A stretch of DNA of 64,000 nucleotides from Polytrichum commune (Eukaryota; Streptophyta; Polytrichopsida; Polytrichales; Polytrichaceae): positions 11,470,001 to 11,534,000 of the forward strand of contig OX485809.1 in assembly GCA_950295325.1 (NCBI GenBank), given 5' to 3'. A model generated the notes under the pieces. That model was given only the letters and a program-made list of their open reading frames with translations, did no database searches and was not told the DNA's origin. The translations under genes were made by a program, and so were the position numbers. Within the stretch, counting starts at the first letter, position 1. Every line of letters begins with the position of its first letter. This document shows, piece after piece, positions 33,609 through 45,202 of the stretch.

Positions 33609-35627
33609 TTACACTAGGTTACACTGGATTAAATTTGTAAAACTAGTGTAAGAAAACTGATTGGTAACTAATTTTGAACGCGACCTCCCATGTTTGTGAC
33701 AACATGAAGAATCAAGTAAAGTTGCCTTCCACTGCCAAGCTCGATTAACAGCAGCAAGTGGAATTTCAGCAAATTGAGTGTCTGGGAGCAGTATCTGATA
33801 CGTGATGGCGCCCACAACTGTCTGCAGTTGGAAGAAATCATATTAAGTCAGCTCCCCGTGTCCAAGAAGCCAGTAATCAAAATGATTTACGTGGTTTAAA
33901 TATCATGAAGATGTGCAAAAATTTGAGCAAATCTCACAAATATCCGTGTGCAAAAAGGGCAAACCATTCAAAAGCATGGCTGACACACTTGGTTGTCAGT
34001 GGGAGTGGCTCCCGACTTTGTCATCATCAAGGTACAATATTGCCTGCACCATGGTTCACATGGCTATTCAGTCCTACATTAAAAACAGCCATAGCACCAA
34101 ACATGTGCACCCAAATACATCGAGGACAAGCATCATCAATCTAGTTACAAATTTATACTCACCCGCTGGTAGTACAATTTTGAACAAAGTTAGACTCTTT
34201 CCCAGTATTGGCTGCAAAGCTCATTGCTGGTAATTCCTGGTGATAAAGTTGTACTGTACACTGCATCACACACATAGACATGCTCACATCAAATCATTGC
34301 CAAAAACATCAGAAGCATGAAATTACTACCCACTCTTGCATCTATCACATGAGATAGGTGCGAGATGCACTGCATTGGTGACAGTCTAGAAGTGGTTGTT
34401 GCAAATTATCCAGCTTTGAGTTATAGTTGGTAGAAAATACGCATCTACAGATTATTAACGTGAAATGAATCAAGGATGAGAACCATTATTCAAAGTTGAC
34501 CTATAGAGAAAGTAAATGCATTTAGAAGACTGCAGAGGCCGTACCTCAAGGAGCTGTTTTTCAGCCTCATCTAGATGTTTAGGATTGACAAGCTCAAATA
34601 TGAAGGCCGTCGGTAAACCCTTTCCTGCAGAATAACACAACATTATGAAAGTGATCAAAACGCCATCACAGCTAAGTTTTGCATCAGCCTTCGCCTTAAA
34701 CGATGGCTCAGTGCTTTACGGAATCACTCTTATTGACATGACCTGGTTATCCCTGTACATAGAATAATGTAGCTACCAGTGACAAAGGATACACTCTACC
34801 CCCCCGTGAAGAAAAGACCTCTCTAGCTTCCCATATCTTTCGATACAAAGAGGATAATTCTCACAAAAAATTGGGCGTGAAGATTTAAGCATGACTAAAA
34901 AGATGGAAAAGTGCACTAACTAGCTTCTTCAGATAGGAATCCAAACTACTCGTCATCAACCCACATTAATTGTCTTGCAATGATTAGGTGGCAAGTAGAA
35001 ACTGTGTCATATGACAATTGGTGCTAGTCGTGAAAAGCACTCTATCAAAATAACACACCAATTGTAATGCCACACTAAACCAGATATTTAGTTGTCTGGA
35101 TTCAGTGATAAATCGCCAAATTCAAAAGTTGTTAGGTCGTACAGAAACAGAGGAATACCAGGTGTAGCAGTAGAAGCAGGCTGAACAGTTTGCGGCGGAC
35201 ATCTCTTGTTGGCAACAACCTCTTGCTCCGCATTACAGGGTTTGACTGCGCTGCAATACCCACCTGCATTGGAGTAGCCTACATCAAACAATAAAGAAAA
35301 TCAAGGTCAAAAAGAACCCTTAAGCCCTGCAGAGCGTTCAGAGCCTTTAAACCGACATTTATAGGTCCACCACCATGGAATGTGTGTTCCCGGATGCATT
35401 GTCGTCGGACCAAGCTAATCAAAGACAACATATCTAGAGAGACAGTAGTAGCTGTTTAGATACCATGGTCTTCCAGTTACTGTGTGCAAGTTCTTCAATG
35501 CTGGCAACTTGATTCTAGCACTCACAGGCACAATACCTTCCTCTCTCGGGGGTGATAATATCTCGAGACCTCCATTCCACACGAACAAGACTTGCAGCAG
35601 TTTCAACATGACAGAACTTGTACACAA
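33609..35627 (-). other. Exon-like minus-strand segments of unknown origin inside CACTA
   Basis: Four short open segments are bounded by plausible splice signals. 35627-35466: LKNLHTVTGRPW before a GT donor. 35283-about 35160: YSNAGGYCSAVKPCNAEQE after an AG. 34626-34547: KGLPTAFIFELVNPKHL, then DEAEKQLLE before a GT. 33820-about 33655: GAITYQILLPDTQFAEI. They could be the 3' half of the element's own gene or a captured host gene. I do not recognise the family, and the phases were not fully reconciled. Confidence 0.3.
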
Positions 35628-35763
35628 ACTTGCACCAGCAAACCAAAACCTTCAAATTTTGATATCATTATCATTCATACTAAGTGCTCAAAACATTGAG
35701 TCTGCCTGAATCCTCCATGTATCGCACTCTTGCAAGAACACCCCCAAAACAAATACTCATTAC

Positions 35764-38700
35764 CAACTTCCTGAATCGGAATTTACATTTTCACGAGTTT
35801 CATCTGCTTCTTCATACACTAATTCACTAATATCAAATGTATTAAAAAACTCCTTCAAGCCAACCGATTTGGCTTTGTTAATTTGCCCAGTAGTCGGTTG
35901 TACCCCAAACGTCTCTTCCTGATAAGAAACAAAGATATTCAAATTAGTTATGATAATTAGCATATTTTTCAAAAACTGTAAAAAATAATTGTAGGATTTC
36001 ATAAACTTACAAATTTTTGAGCAAATGATCTTGCACCGCCGCTTCCGAATTTGGACCGACAACCTAGATGAGTTTGAGAGGCTTTCCGTTGCTGTTGATT
36101 CCAAGATGGATTTCGAACGTGTTCTCTAGCCTCTCGAACAAAAAAAGTCCAACTTCCTGCGGTACAATTAGGTGGCCTTTCACCTATATAAAAAACCATA
36201 TCATTAGAATATAAACATTGCTTAAGCAATAATAAAAAAATAAAAAGAGCAAATATCATAATGATATGTCAAAAACTTACCTCCACTGATGGCGAGCTTT
36301 CTCAACTTGCACACTTTTTGACGAAGTAGGCTGCTTATCATAGCATATACACAAGCGTCGTTCCATTGTCCAGGAAATTGCTTCCTCATTTTTCCCATAA
36401 TGTTAGAACAAGCTGAACTTTTTTTTATAATAATCCATTTAACATGTACATCTCTCAAGTAATGATGTACTAAAGTCTTCACTCGTGAACAAAACGCTTT
36501 ACTGCTTTCGCCGGCCGGAAATCCAAAACTATCTATGTTTTGTTTGTTTCTTCTATACGGTTTCGAATTCGATCTTGGTTGTGAAATGCCTTTGTTAAGT
36601 GTCTCGTCCTCTCTACTACGGAAATACTCAGGAGACATCTCTGTATACATCGTATTTGGCATTGAACGTGGGCATCCAAAAGTTTTGCTTTAGATGAAAT
36701 CAAGAACATTTGTTTGATTCTTGGAGCAATAGGCATATATCGTAATACCTGCATATACAATATTTATACACCTAATTAGTATCCTAAAAAAACGATGTTT
36801 ATGTTTATTATGAATATGATATTGCACATATTAAAATTAAAAATATTATTTTGATAAAAATAAATACCTTTCATAACTTTTAAAAAAAGAAAAAAAACTA
36901 TGCTTTAACAATGATAACGTTTATGAGAATCACAATGCAATCTAAATACCAATCAAAATATTAAAATTATACCTTGTGTGGTACACGAGTTTTGCTTTGA
37001 CTGCGACGATATCGAGAGGTGCCACATTTCGGACACACTTCCAAATTTGCAAATTCTTTCCAGTAAAGAATGCAATCTTTTTTACATGCATGAATAACAT
37101 GCACAGGAAGTTTGGTATGATGCAGTGCATTGATGGCCTCTCTATGTGTTGAGGGACAATGGTTGTCAGATGGAAGAATTTTTTGATGCAACAACCTATC
37201 ACAAATGATGGCCACAAATAATATCATAAATATGTATATATATATATATATATATATCAATCATAATAAATAAATAAACAAATACAATAATTACCTGAAT
37301 AAATCATCCATACTCTCGTTGGACCATTGGTGCAATGTTTGCAAATTCAACAGCAATACATTAGACTGTAATGCTGACAATTGACAATCTTTGTACAGAG
37401 GGCGCTGCAACAAAGACTCCATAGTAGTCGGTGCAGATGTTGGAGTAGATTGAACAAACTCAGTCTCCAACACCTCATTTTCCAAAGACATTGATAGATT
37501 TTCTTCTTGTGATTGCAAGGCAACATGGTCTTCAACTGTATGCTCATATGCAAAGCCTTGTGAAAATCCCTGAAACAAATATCATGTTGTGAACCCTTTG
37601 AGTGGTCCACCACTCTGCGGGATCACTTTTAGTTAGAATGTTAGCATTAAAAATTAGAATTGATAGGGAATTTAGGAAAAATTAGTTCATTTAGCATTTA
37701 GCCTAGAAGAAGGAAGGTCAAAATGAAACTAAGTAGTGCTAGAAGATAGCAAAGTAGAAAAAATGTGCTAGCTAGTAAAAACAACTAGCTAAGCAAATAT
37801 TAGTAGATGCTAGTTATTAAGCAAATGTTAGTAGATGCTAGCTAAGCAAGTGTTAGTTTATTAGTTAGTGTGAGGCACACAAGACTATTGGAGGTGTTTT
37901 ACGTAAGAAGATAAAATCGGCGTGAAGAATTTTGAAGACAAAAAAGAAAGAGAGCAAGGGGGATACTTGCCCACTTGCCCCCTTGCCAACTCGATGGCGG
38001 AAAAATTAGAAAGATTTCTAAAGGTTTTTTGTCGGAGCCACCTCGGCGAGAGGGTGGCAACCTCAACCAGGAAAACCCCCGAGCCAAAATTTCGGGAAAG
38101 GGTTTGAAAAATGGATCCGGTGGAGGAGGGGTCCAACCCTTTTGTGAGAGGGTTTAAAAACCCCTCCTTCCACCTTGTAGCACTCTCTCTTTCTCTAGTT
38201 TTTGGGCGAAGCCCTGCTTCAATGTAGTTAGGAAAAAATCCTTTAGTATGTATTCTCAATGGTCTAAAAGAAAGGCTTGAGAACCTCCTCTACTCTCTCT
38301 CTCCTAGTTAGGTTGTGTGTTTATTAACACACCAACAAAATTATTCCTTCTTTTGTAAGAGGTAGGTTGGATGGTAGAGTTTTGAGTAGAGGCATTATAG
38401 ACCTCATCTGCCAATGCCTTGAAGGCTTAGTTCAGAAGCTAGGAAAAGATACTTATCATTTTTCTCTTAGAGAGATTTCCTATAGCTATCCATATCCGTT
38501 TCCCATTTGTGATTTGGTTAAGATGACAATTAGTTATGAATTTTCAAAGATGGAGTAGAAAAAACTGGGTGGTCTTGTGGGCAGCGGCTGCTGGATCAGA
38601 CCTGCGAGCCCAATAGGAATTTTAATTCCAAGAAGTTATTTTTTTTCCAAGTAGAACTTTTGTGTAGCTTTCTAAAATGGCTTAGAACATTTGATTTGAG

Positions 38701-40788
38701 CATGATTTGAATTAGATATGAATTGTGCAAGATGGGACACATAGTTTGAGAACTTTTGGTTGACTGCTGCATTACAGAGGACCTGCTGGGTTCACTTCGG
38801 CTTACCTTTCTAATCACATATTTTTATCAAATACATATTTTTAATATCTCTCCAGGGTCATATAGAACGTTTGATTTGACTAAGATTTGAATTAGATATG
38901 AATTGTTGAAGGCGAGATACATAGTTTAAGCCTTCTTGATTGACTGCTGTGTTACAAGGAGTCCGCTGAATTTCTATTAGCTGAACCTGCTGATGTCATA
39001 ATTTTTTCTAGTTAGAGCTTGTTCATAGCTTTCCAATGGTATAAGGAAAGCCTAGATCCAAGTAGTAAGGAATGTGCTATGAATTTTTGAAGTTAGAAGG
39101 TAGATAGGTGGGTTGGAAGGGTCGGTTGAATCGACCTCACACTTCCAACCCTCATAACTTTTGCATTTCTTATCCGATTAGAGTGATTTTTAGATCATTG
39201 GAAAGATAATTTGGTGCACTAAGTATAAAAATTATGCTTAGGATTAAATTACAGGGCAGAATAACACTTTATATTTTAATTGTTAACTAAGGTACGCTTA
39301 CTACCAAACTAGTTACAAAGAAGGAGGCAAGGTCGACGCTCGGAAAGTGAAGCAAGGAAGGAGGTAGCGGCTCGGCCTACATCAAGCCCAAATCAACCGA
39401 GGAAAATTGAGGTAAATTAACTAACCTTAAGCCTTCCATTTAGGATTGGAGGGAGCACGGCTAAGGTACGCATCTCTAAACCCACTCACCTATCTCGTAA
39501 GGTCAAGTGGCTTGACCACTTGACCGCCAAGGGAGTACCCAATTCCATTGTTTTCGGGGCCCTTGGTATGTTTTGTGGTAGTAGCTTCATTTATTAGCAA
39601 GTTTCGTGTGTGGTAAGTCGGATTAATCACCGACACGACCACTCTGAATGTTGTTGGTGGAAAGGTGGGGTTAATGACCCGCGAATCCACTATTATGTTG
39701 TTGGCCCCATAGATTGGGAGTAATGGCCCCAATTTATGAAGATTGCGCAACAGGTTGAACCTACAGGTCGCCCGTCACCCTGGTCCCATTGAGTTGCATT
39801 TCGTGGTCTATCCAGTGTAAACACATTTAACAATCAAAACATACAAAATAAATCGTAAACCCTTGTTGGCAAGAGACCCGAGGTAAGGGGTGATGCCTAA
39901 TATGTTAATGTAGTAAGTTAGGACGTGCAAACAAAAGTAAGTAATTAAGAAGGAATTTGTGTGAAGGGTGGGACTTAGGCCAAGTTCCCCCGCTTAGAAA
40001 ACTAAATAGAAATAAATAAAGAAATAGGAAGAATTGAATGGTCCATCAAATTGTCGTTATTCCGTTCGTTGAGTTGGGGTGGTATGAGTCACACCCGGTT
40101 GGGTGTATCAGAACCATCCCAATTCACAAATTAGGATTGCCTTGGTTTCAAGGCTGGTGCGTCTGCGCGTAGAATAGGTTGTAGGTTAAGGTTAGAACTA
40201 GATATGAAATTGGTTAGTGGAGTTTAAAGCCACACTAGTAAAAAACTAAGGCCTAACCTCCGGAGGTACTACGACGCATATTTAATCTCCCTTAAAAATC
40301 TAACTACTCACGTTATACACCTATCATCCGGGTTCGGCTTGGGCGCCTGCAAATGCAGGCCACCTTCACCGAAGGGCTTGTGTGATACTTTTAGGCTCCC
40401 TCGAAAGGGGGTGGCCCAAAAGTACCACACATGTAAACAAATACATTTACATATTAATGTTTTATATTATATATAAGTATATATTACACATTCTATTTAA
40501 TTTATTAAGTATCATAGTTTAGATATTAAATATTATTTATTTAAAAATTTTAACAGACCAAATATATCAGAACAATTCTCGTACTTGTGATGAATGTGTT
40601 GGAGATGAGGATGAAGCATCTCGCGAATCTGAGGAGCTAGATGCCTCAATATGAAGGCCGTATCGCATTTCATGTTTATCACAAACATGGCACAGCCGAA
40701 AATGTTGTCCCCTGCACCGTTTACAATAACACATGCGTCTTTTACGTGTTCCTGATCCTTCACCCCTTTCCATTGCATTTGGCGTCAT
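35764..40788 (-). pseudogene. Truncated CACTA transposase-like gene (TNPD N-terminus fused to Ptta/En-Spm-type tail)
   Basis: Exon-like segments on the minus strand are 40788-40585, 37571-37295, 37195-36973, 36748-36281, 36183-36011 and 35918-35764. The first holds a Cys-rich CYCKRCRG...CHVCDKHEMRYG motif. The second and third hold LHQWSNESMDDLFR, then LLHQKILPSDNHCPSTHREA, HACKKDCILYWKEF and LEVCPKCGTSRYR, the conserved N-terminal region of CACTA TNPD transposases. LRYMPIAPRIKQMF begins the next. The frame then shifts (about 36650) into sequence ending SQTHLGCRSKFGSGGARSFA and FGVQPTTGQ, typical of the Ptta/En-Spm plant transposase family. The DDE catalytic region is absent. This structure is expected of an internal-deletion derivative of a two-gene CACTA element. 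Confidence 0.75.
37588..40429 (+). mobile_element. Solo LTR (2842 bp) inside CACTA intron
   Basis: The ends TGTGAACC...GTACCACA follow the TG...CA rule and are flanked by an exact 5-bp duplication CATGT (37583-37587, 40430-40434). A TATA-like GGTTTAAAAACCCC at about 38148-38161 supports + orientation. Degenerate tandem units of roughly 175 bp lie at about 38600-39060. There is no primer-binding site or internal domain, hence a solo LTR. It sits only about 16 bases upstream of a transposase splice acceptor. Confidence 0.85.
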
Positions 40789-42335
40789 AAGAGTTTAACC
40801 TGCATTTAAAAAAAAATGAGGAAACGAAAAATATATTATCAACAATTTTATAAGTAATGCTTAAAATTTTCCATTATGAGATTCATTTTTTATGTTATAA
40901 GAATATAAACAATTTTAAAGTCTTTAGTTGAAAATTGTATTGTTATTTAAGCACATTTATCTATAAGGTATACATTTTCATTCTTGAAGGCATAGGTATT
41001 GATAACACATGTGTGATACAATTATGGGGAAGGAATTCAATTAGATTTCCAATTAGCAAAAAGAATATTAATAATTAATAAAAATCTTGTTTTTGATAAC
41101 TTACTTTTTAACCAAATTACAAACCAAGACAACGAGTACATGTTGAAACACTACTTACAAGAGAGAAAGTCGTAAATATAAATCTACATACCGGTTTTAA
41201 AACATGGGTATGATTAAATTGATTGTTAAAGACCATCAAAGAATTGATTGACGTGTATTACATGTTCAGTGTATTAAAACATGACTAGATACCTCATAAA
41301 TAAAGAATCAAAAAATACAATACATAAAGTGATAATTTACCAAATCCCGAAGTTTGTTTGTTTTATTTGAAATATCAATGTATAGAAACCAATAGTATAC
41401 GTTCCTGCACACATATCATTCTATAATTTGAGGTATCAATCTAGTTTAGTTTGGTTATAATATACTAGATAGAGTTATTCTAAAATGAGTAAAAAAAGAT
41501 AAATATTTATACTAAAGATAAAGTACAACAATAGTTAACCAAAGACAACGAATATTCGATAATTTAAGACATTGTCTTGTCTCAAATTAATATATGGACC
41601 CCAACAACATCGCCTAATGTTGGGGTTGTCCCACCTAAACCATTTTGATAAGAGTTCTTAATTGGGTTCCTGATATGAACACCAATATTTGTGTTGTTTA
41701 TCCATGTATTTAATTTTAGAACTATCTCAAAATGACAAAAAAGTCCCAAATTAACAAACATAGTGCTAAAAGTAAAAGGCAAGTAAGTATATCCTCATTA
41801 CATAAAGACAACCCTAAACTCATTTAGTTTTCTAAGTTTTCACCAATATTGTTTACAATCTATAAACTACAAGTTATACAATAAAATATGCATGTACTAT
41901 ATGTCTAATCTATCATGAGTCTACATTACATTACTGTAATACGTTGTAATATTTAATATTCAGGGGCATACAATGAGATTAAATCATTCAATATAAAACA
42001 TTTTAATATCTTTAAATTTGATGAAGTTAGCATCTATACTAACCCCAAAATGTGGTATCCACAAGGGATTCACATAGTCTTAAGTAGTGAAGGGTGGCCA
42101 AGTATCGGAATTCAAGGACATTGTAAAAAAAAATTCTATCAAAATAGAGAGCCATATGTGGTTTATCATAGAATATGAAGTTGTTAAACCTTATATACAC
42201 CCAAATTCAAGTGTCTTGTCACATTCAAAACACATCATATATGAGTGTTGCAAAACCGTTGCAAAACTGTAAACTAGTTTGCAAGCCGAAAACGTCCAAG
42301 TATAAAAGCGTTGCTAACTGGGGCTCTAGGTACTA
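40440..42335. other. CACTA right part: AT-rich non-coding DNA
   Basis: Apart from the first transposase exon (40788-40585) this is AT-rich DNA. It contains the dispersed repeat at 41610-41770 and the subterminal TTGCAA repeats near the right end. Confidence 0.5.
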
Positions 42336-42341
42336 GTGTAT

Positions 42342-44093
42342 TGGCAGTCGTTCCAGGTGCCAGAGCTGAAGGTGGGATTGGCCCAGAAGGCATTTTCTGT
42401 GCCGTTTTTGAGCAACATAATGGCTTCAAAGACTTGCGAGGTTACATTCCCACCTTCCTTACTGGTAACGATCACAAATGCACGCAAGCCTTGGGAAGCT
42501 GATCCGGACACTTCTATGCGACCATGCAGAACTTCAACGGTCTCGTTCAAATCGGCGCTGACGATGGGTGCTGTGTGCTCACAGATGTACACACCAGTAT
42601 ATGACGGAGAGATGATGGCAAAGTTCGCTGCTTCCACAACCGGAATAAAAGTCTGCCAGGATGCTCGTACCCAGGGTTACAGGATCTTCGGTGGTGTTGG
42701 GTCCATATGAAGTGAGCACAACAATGTCCACCTCTGTGTCTGGGTGGAAGCCTATGAATGTCTGGTAGGTCCCAACGAGTCCACGTTCAGTTATCAGGAT
42801 GGAGGTGGTGTTTGAACCGGTGGTGACAGGATCGAGTTTCCATGAAAGGGCGAAGCTCGCTCCTTTGTTGACTGGGAATAATGTGTTGACATGAATCCAC
42901 TCGCTAACTGAAGCCTGTGACAGGAAGCGCGTGTCTGGTTTCATCAGAAACTTCACATACTTTGCCATGTCAACGGCTGTGGAGCACCTGCAAGAATTCC
43001 GTTTATGATCAATACAGCATTGCCCAAAAGACCACAGACCACATGATTGTCAGAGCTTTTCTTTGAATTAGACGTAACTGGACATAAGTAATCACCAATT
43101 GAGAAAATGGTATTATTGCTTAGAATCGATTTTATGTGAACTTGCATCTTCCTGACGCCCCTCTACACAGACATAGTTCTGAGAATTCTGAGGCTGGGAG
43201 GTGCGGCACCCAAGAATCACACAGGGATGAGCTTCTAACATTGGTATATATATTGTACATTGTGTCAAATTGATGACTCACATTTCTCCAGCTGGACCAT
43301 TCCATCCAGTCGATTCATTAGCAGGGTAGGGTGACAACTCGCCCGCAGCCAGCTTAACGTGTGCCAAGTCTGCGCCTGTGTTGTTCATCCCCAGTGGATT
43401 CAAGAATTCATCTTGTAGGAAGTCGCTCCAGGACTATTGTGGAGAGGTGGCTTTTTCCCAGGCGTGGCCAAGAAGCGCCATTCCGACGTTGGAGTATACA
43501 GGAATGTTGCTCCATATAGGACGAATCAACTGTATCCTTTGCAATACTTTTCAAAGCCTCTTCCTCTGAGGTGATACAAGGTAAAGAAACGCATCCGAAG
43601 TCGCAGGGTAATCCAGAGACGTGGGCCCATCAATTCTCGCAACGTGATGGCATGCTTTTCATATGGATTAATGACAGAGAAGTTCGGCAAGAACTTCTTG
43701 ACAGAGTCATCCAAAGATAGCATTCCTCGCTCGCGGAGAAGCAGAGCTACAGGCAAGTGAAACTCTTGGTGATGGATCCAAGTCGGAAAGGGGTATTTAC
43801 AAGACCAGACTGTACACTATTTGATCCCTATGTAGGATCGGAGTGCAATGGAGTAAGCTTTGTACTGACTCTGCGCCACAATAGCAGGAACTGTCTTATG
43901 CAACTGTGCAAAGAAATCTGCAAATGGATCTGCAGAGTAGTCGTACTTCACCAAAGGTAAGACATCCGAAGGCAAGAAAGAAGTGGTGGGACACTACAAT
44001 CCCGCTCACGTAGTTCTCAGCCACAAGCTGAAGCTCAGTGCGAGCAAAAGAAACTGTAAGATTGCCTGCACTCGTCATTGTTGAATCCTCCAC
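42342..44093 (-). pseudogene. Beta-lactamase-like serine hydrolase (class C/LACTB-type) pseudogene
   Basis: The minus-strand reading has FRLGSITKSFTCL, the S-x-x-K nucleophile motif (S of SITK near 43776), then LLLRERGMLSLDDSVKKFLP, YSNVGMALLGHAWEKA (the Y-x-N motif), NPLGMNNTGADLAHV and GPAGEM at a GT donor (43282). After the intron it resumes at 42987 with CSTAVDMAKYVKFLMKPDT and SWKLDPVT. Damage: the region of the HTSGL motif is frameshifted (about 43611-43635), there is a TAG at 43434-43436, an extra T in a T4 run (42647-42650) shifts the frame before PVVEAANFAII, and a CACTA element cuts the last exon at 42341. The family comprises serine esterases, peptidases and beta-lactamase relatives; the original substrate cannot be told. 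The N-terminus beyond 44093 is uncertain. Confidence 0.85.
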
Positions 44094-45202
44094 TCAGACA
44101 AAGCAAATCCTCAGTCAATCTATTGAACCCGGTTCTTGGACGCAGAAATGGACACATGCAGCTTGCAAGGCTGCACCACAACAATGGTATTTATGTACTT
44201 ATGTCTCCCCATCCTGCATTGTTATTATCTAGAGTTTTTCTGACGCCATGTGAATTGATTCAGAGGAGGTCTTGTCACAGAAACAAGGTTGAAGAGGTGC
44301 TTAATTATTCAACACTTGGGAGCCTTCAGAGATCGTTCAAGGAAGCCCACGCACAGCTGCTTTTCAGGATGGCCTGTCAAATAATCACCATCCTGTGTCA
44401 CCTTCGGAAATATGTACCTCATGAGGCATGTGAATTGCGTTGGGTACTGTAGGTTTTGACATTACGCAAGGTAGGTGTGGCCCATAACAATCAGTGCATC
44501 AAATTCAACAACTACACCATTTCCTTAAAGTAGTCGTACATTTTGCTATGAGGCACAATAGATTATCAATATGACCAGGGTTCACACATGTGCCATCATG
44601 TCACTTTATCTCTAATGAAGACTGCTAAGAATTAAGTATAAATAAATATCCAAAGAAGATGGATAACTTTGGTTAAAAAGATGGCCGACTTTGGGTGACG
44701 TCTATTCAAAGAAGATCATCAACTTTGGTCAAGCTTTATATCCAAGTTGTGCACCCATTTTGAGGTTAAATTGGAAATGAAGTACAGTAGTAGAATAAGA
44801 TATTTATATGCCAATTGTACAAACTCAATGCACAGTAACAACATGCAACAATCTCACAAGAGCTACACATTTTAGTTTCCAAGAATGACAAATCCTCACA
44901 TCTTTACCCAATCTCCAGAAAAAATTGCAATGCATCCATCTATAAGACTCTTCAGCTCCATTGATTCTATTCTACTCAGTTCTGTTTTGAACAGAACAGC
45001 CTCAAGGGTACATATTTGAATCAAAACACCCAAATAAAATGCAATTTTCACCCTAGTGACATAAACCTCCTTGCTTACATGGGAGTAGTGATAACTCTAT
45101 AATGCTGAATCTAAATAACTTGGTGCGCTGGACTACATTTTATTTGCACAAGTGTGCATCATTGGTAGACATGGTACACTGATGAATTTTCAACGGAACT
45201 CA
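44094..45202. other. Intergenic, possible upstream exon of the hydrolase
   Basis: No clear family motif is seen. It may contain the lost 5' part of the hydrolase pseudogene and the 3' UTR of the Rossmann gene; both are transcribed leftwards. Confidence 0.35.

Larger units (their letters stand above)
32496..42338. mobile_element. Complete CACTA (En/Spm) transposon, 9.84 kb
   Basis: The left end is CACTAGTGCCCAGGGGC; the right end, read inwards, is CACTAGTACCTAGAGCCCC. Both are flanked by the 3-bp duplication TAT (32493-32495, 42339-42341), as expected for CACTA elements. Subterminal repeats of the type TTGCAACGGTT/GTTGCAAAAC lie at 32525-32780 and 42245-42320. Inside are a truncated transposase gene (minus, 35764-40788), exon-like sequences of unknown origin (33609-35627), a 231-bp tandem duplication and a solo LTR (37588-40429). 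The DDE transposase core was not seen, so it is probably non-autonomous. It splits the last exon of a hydrolase pseudogene. Confidence 0.95.
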
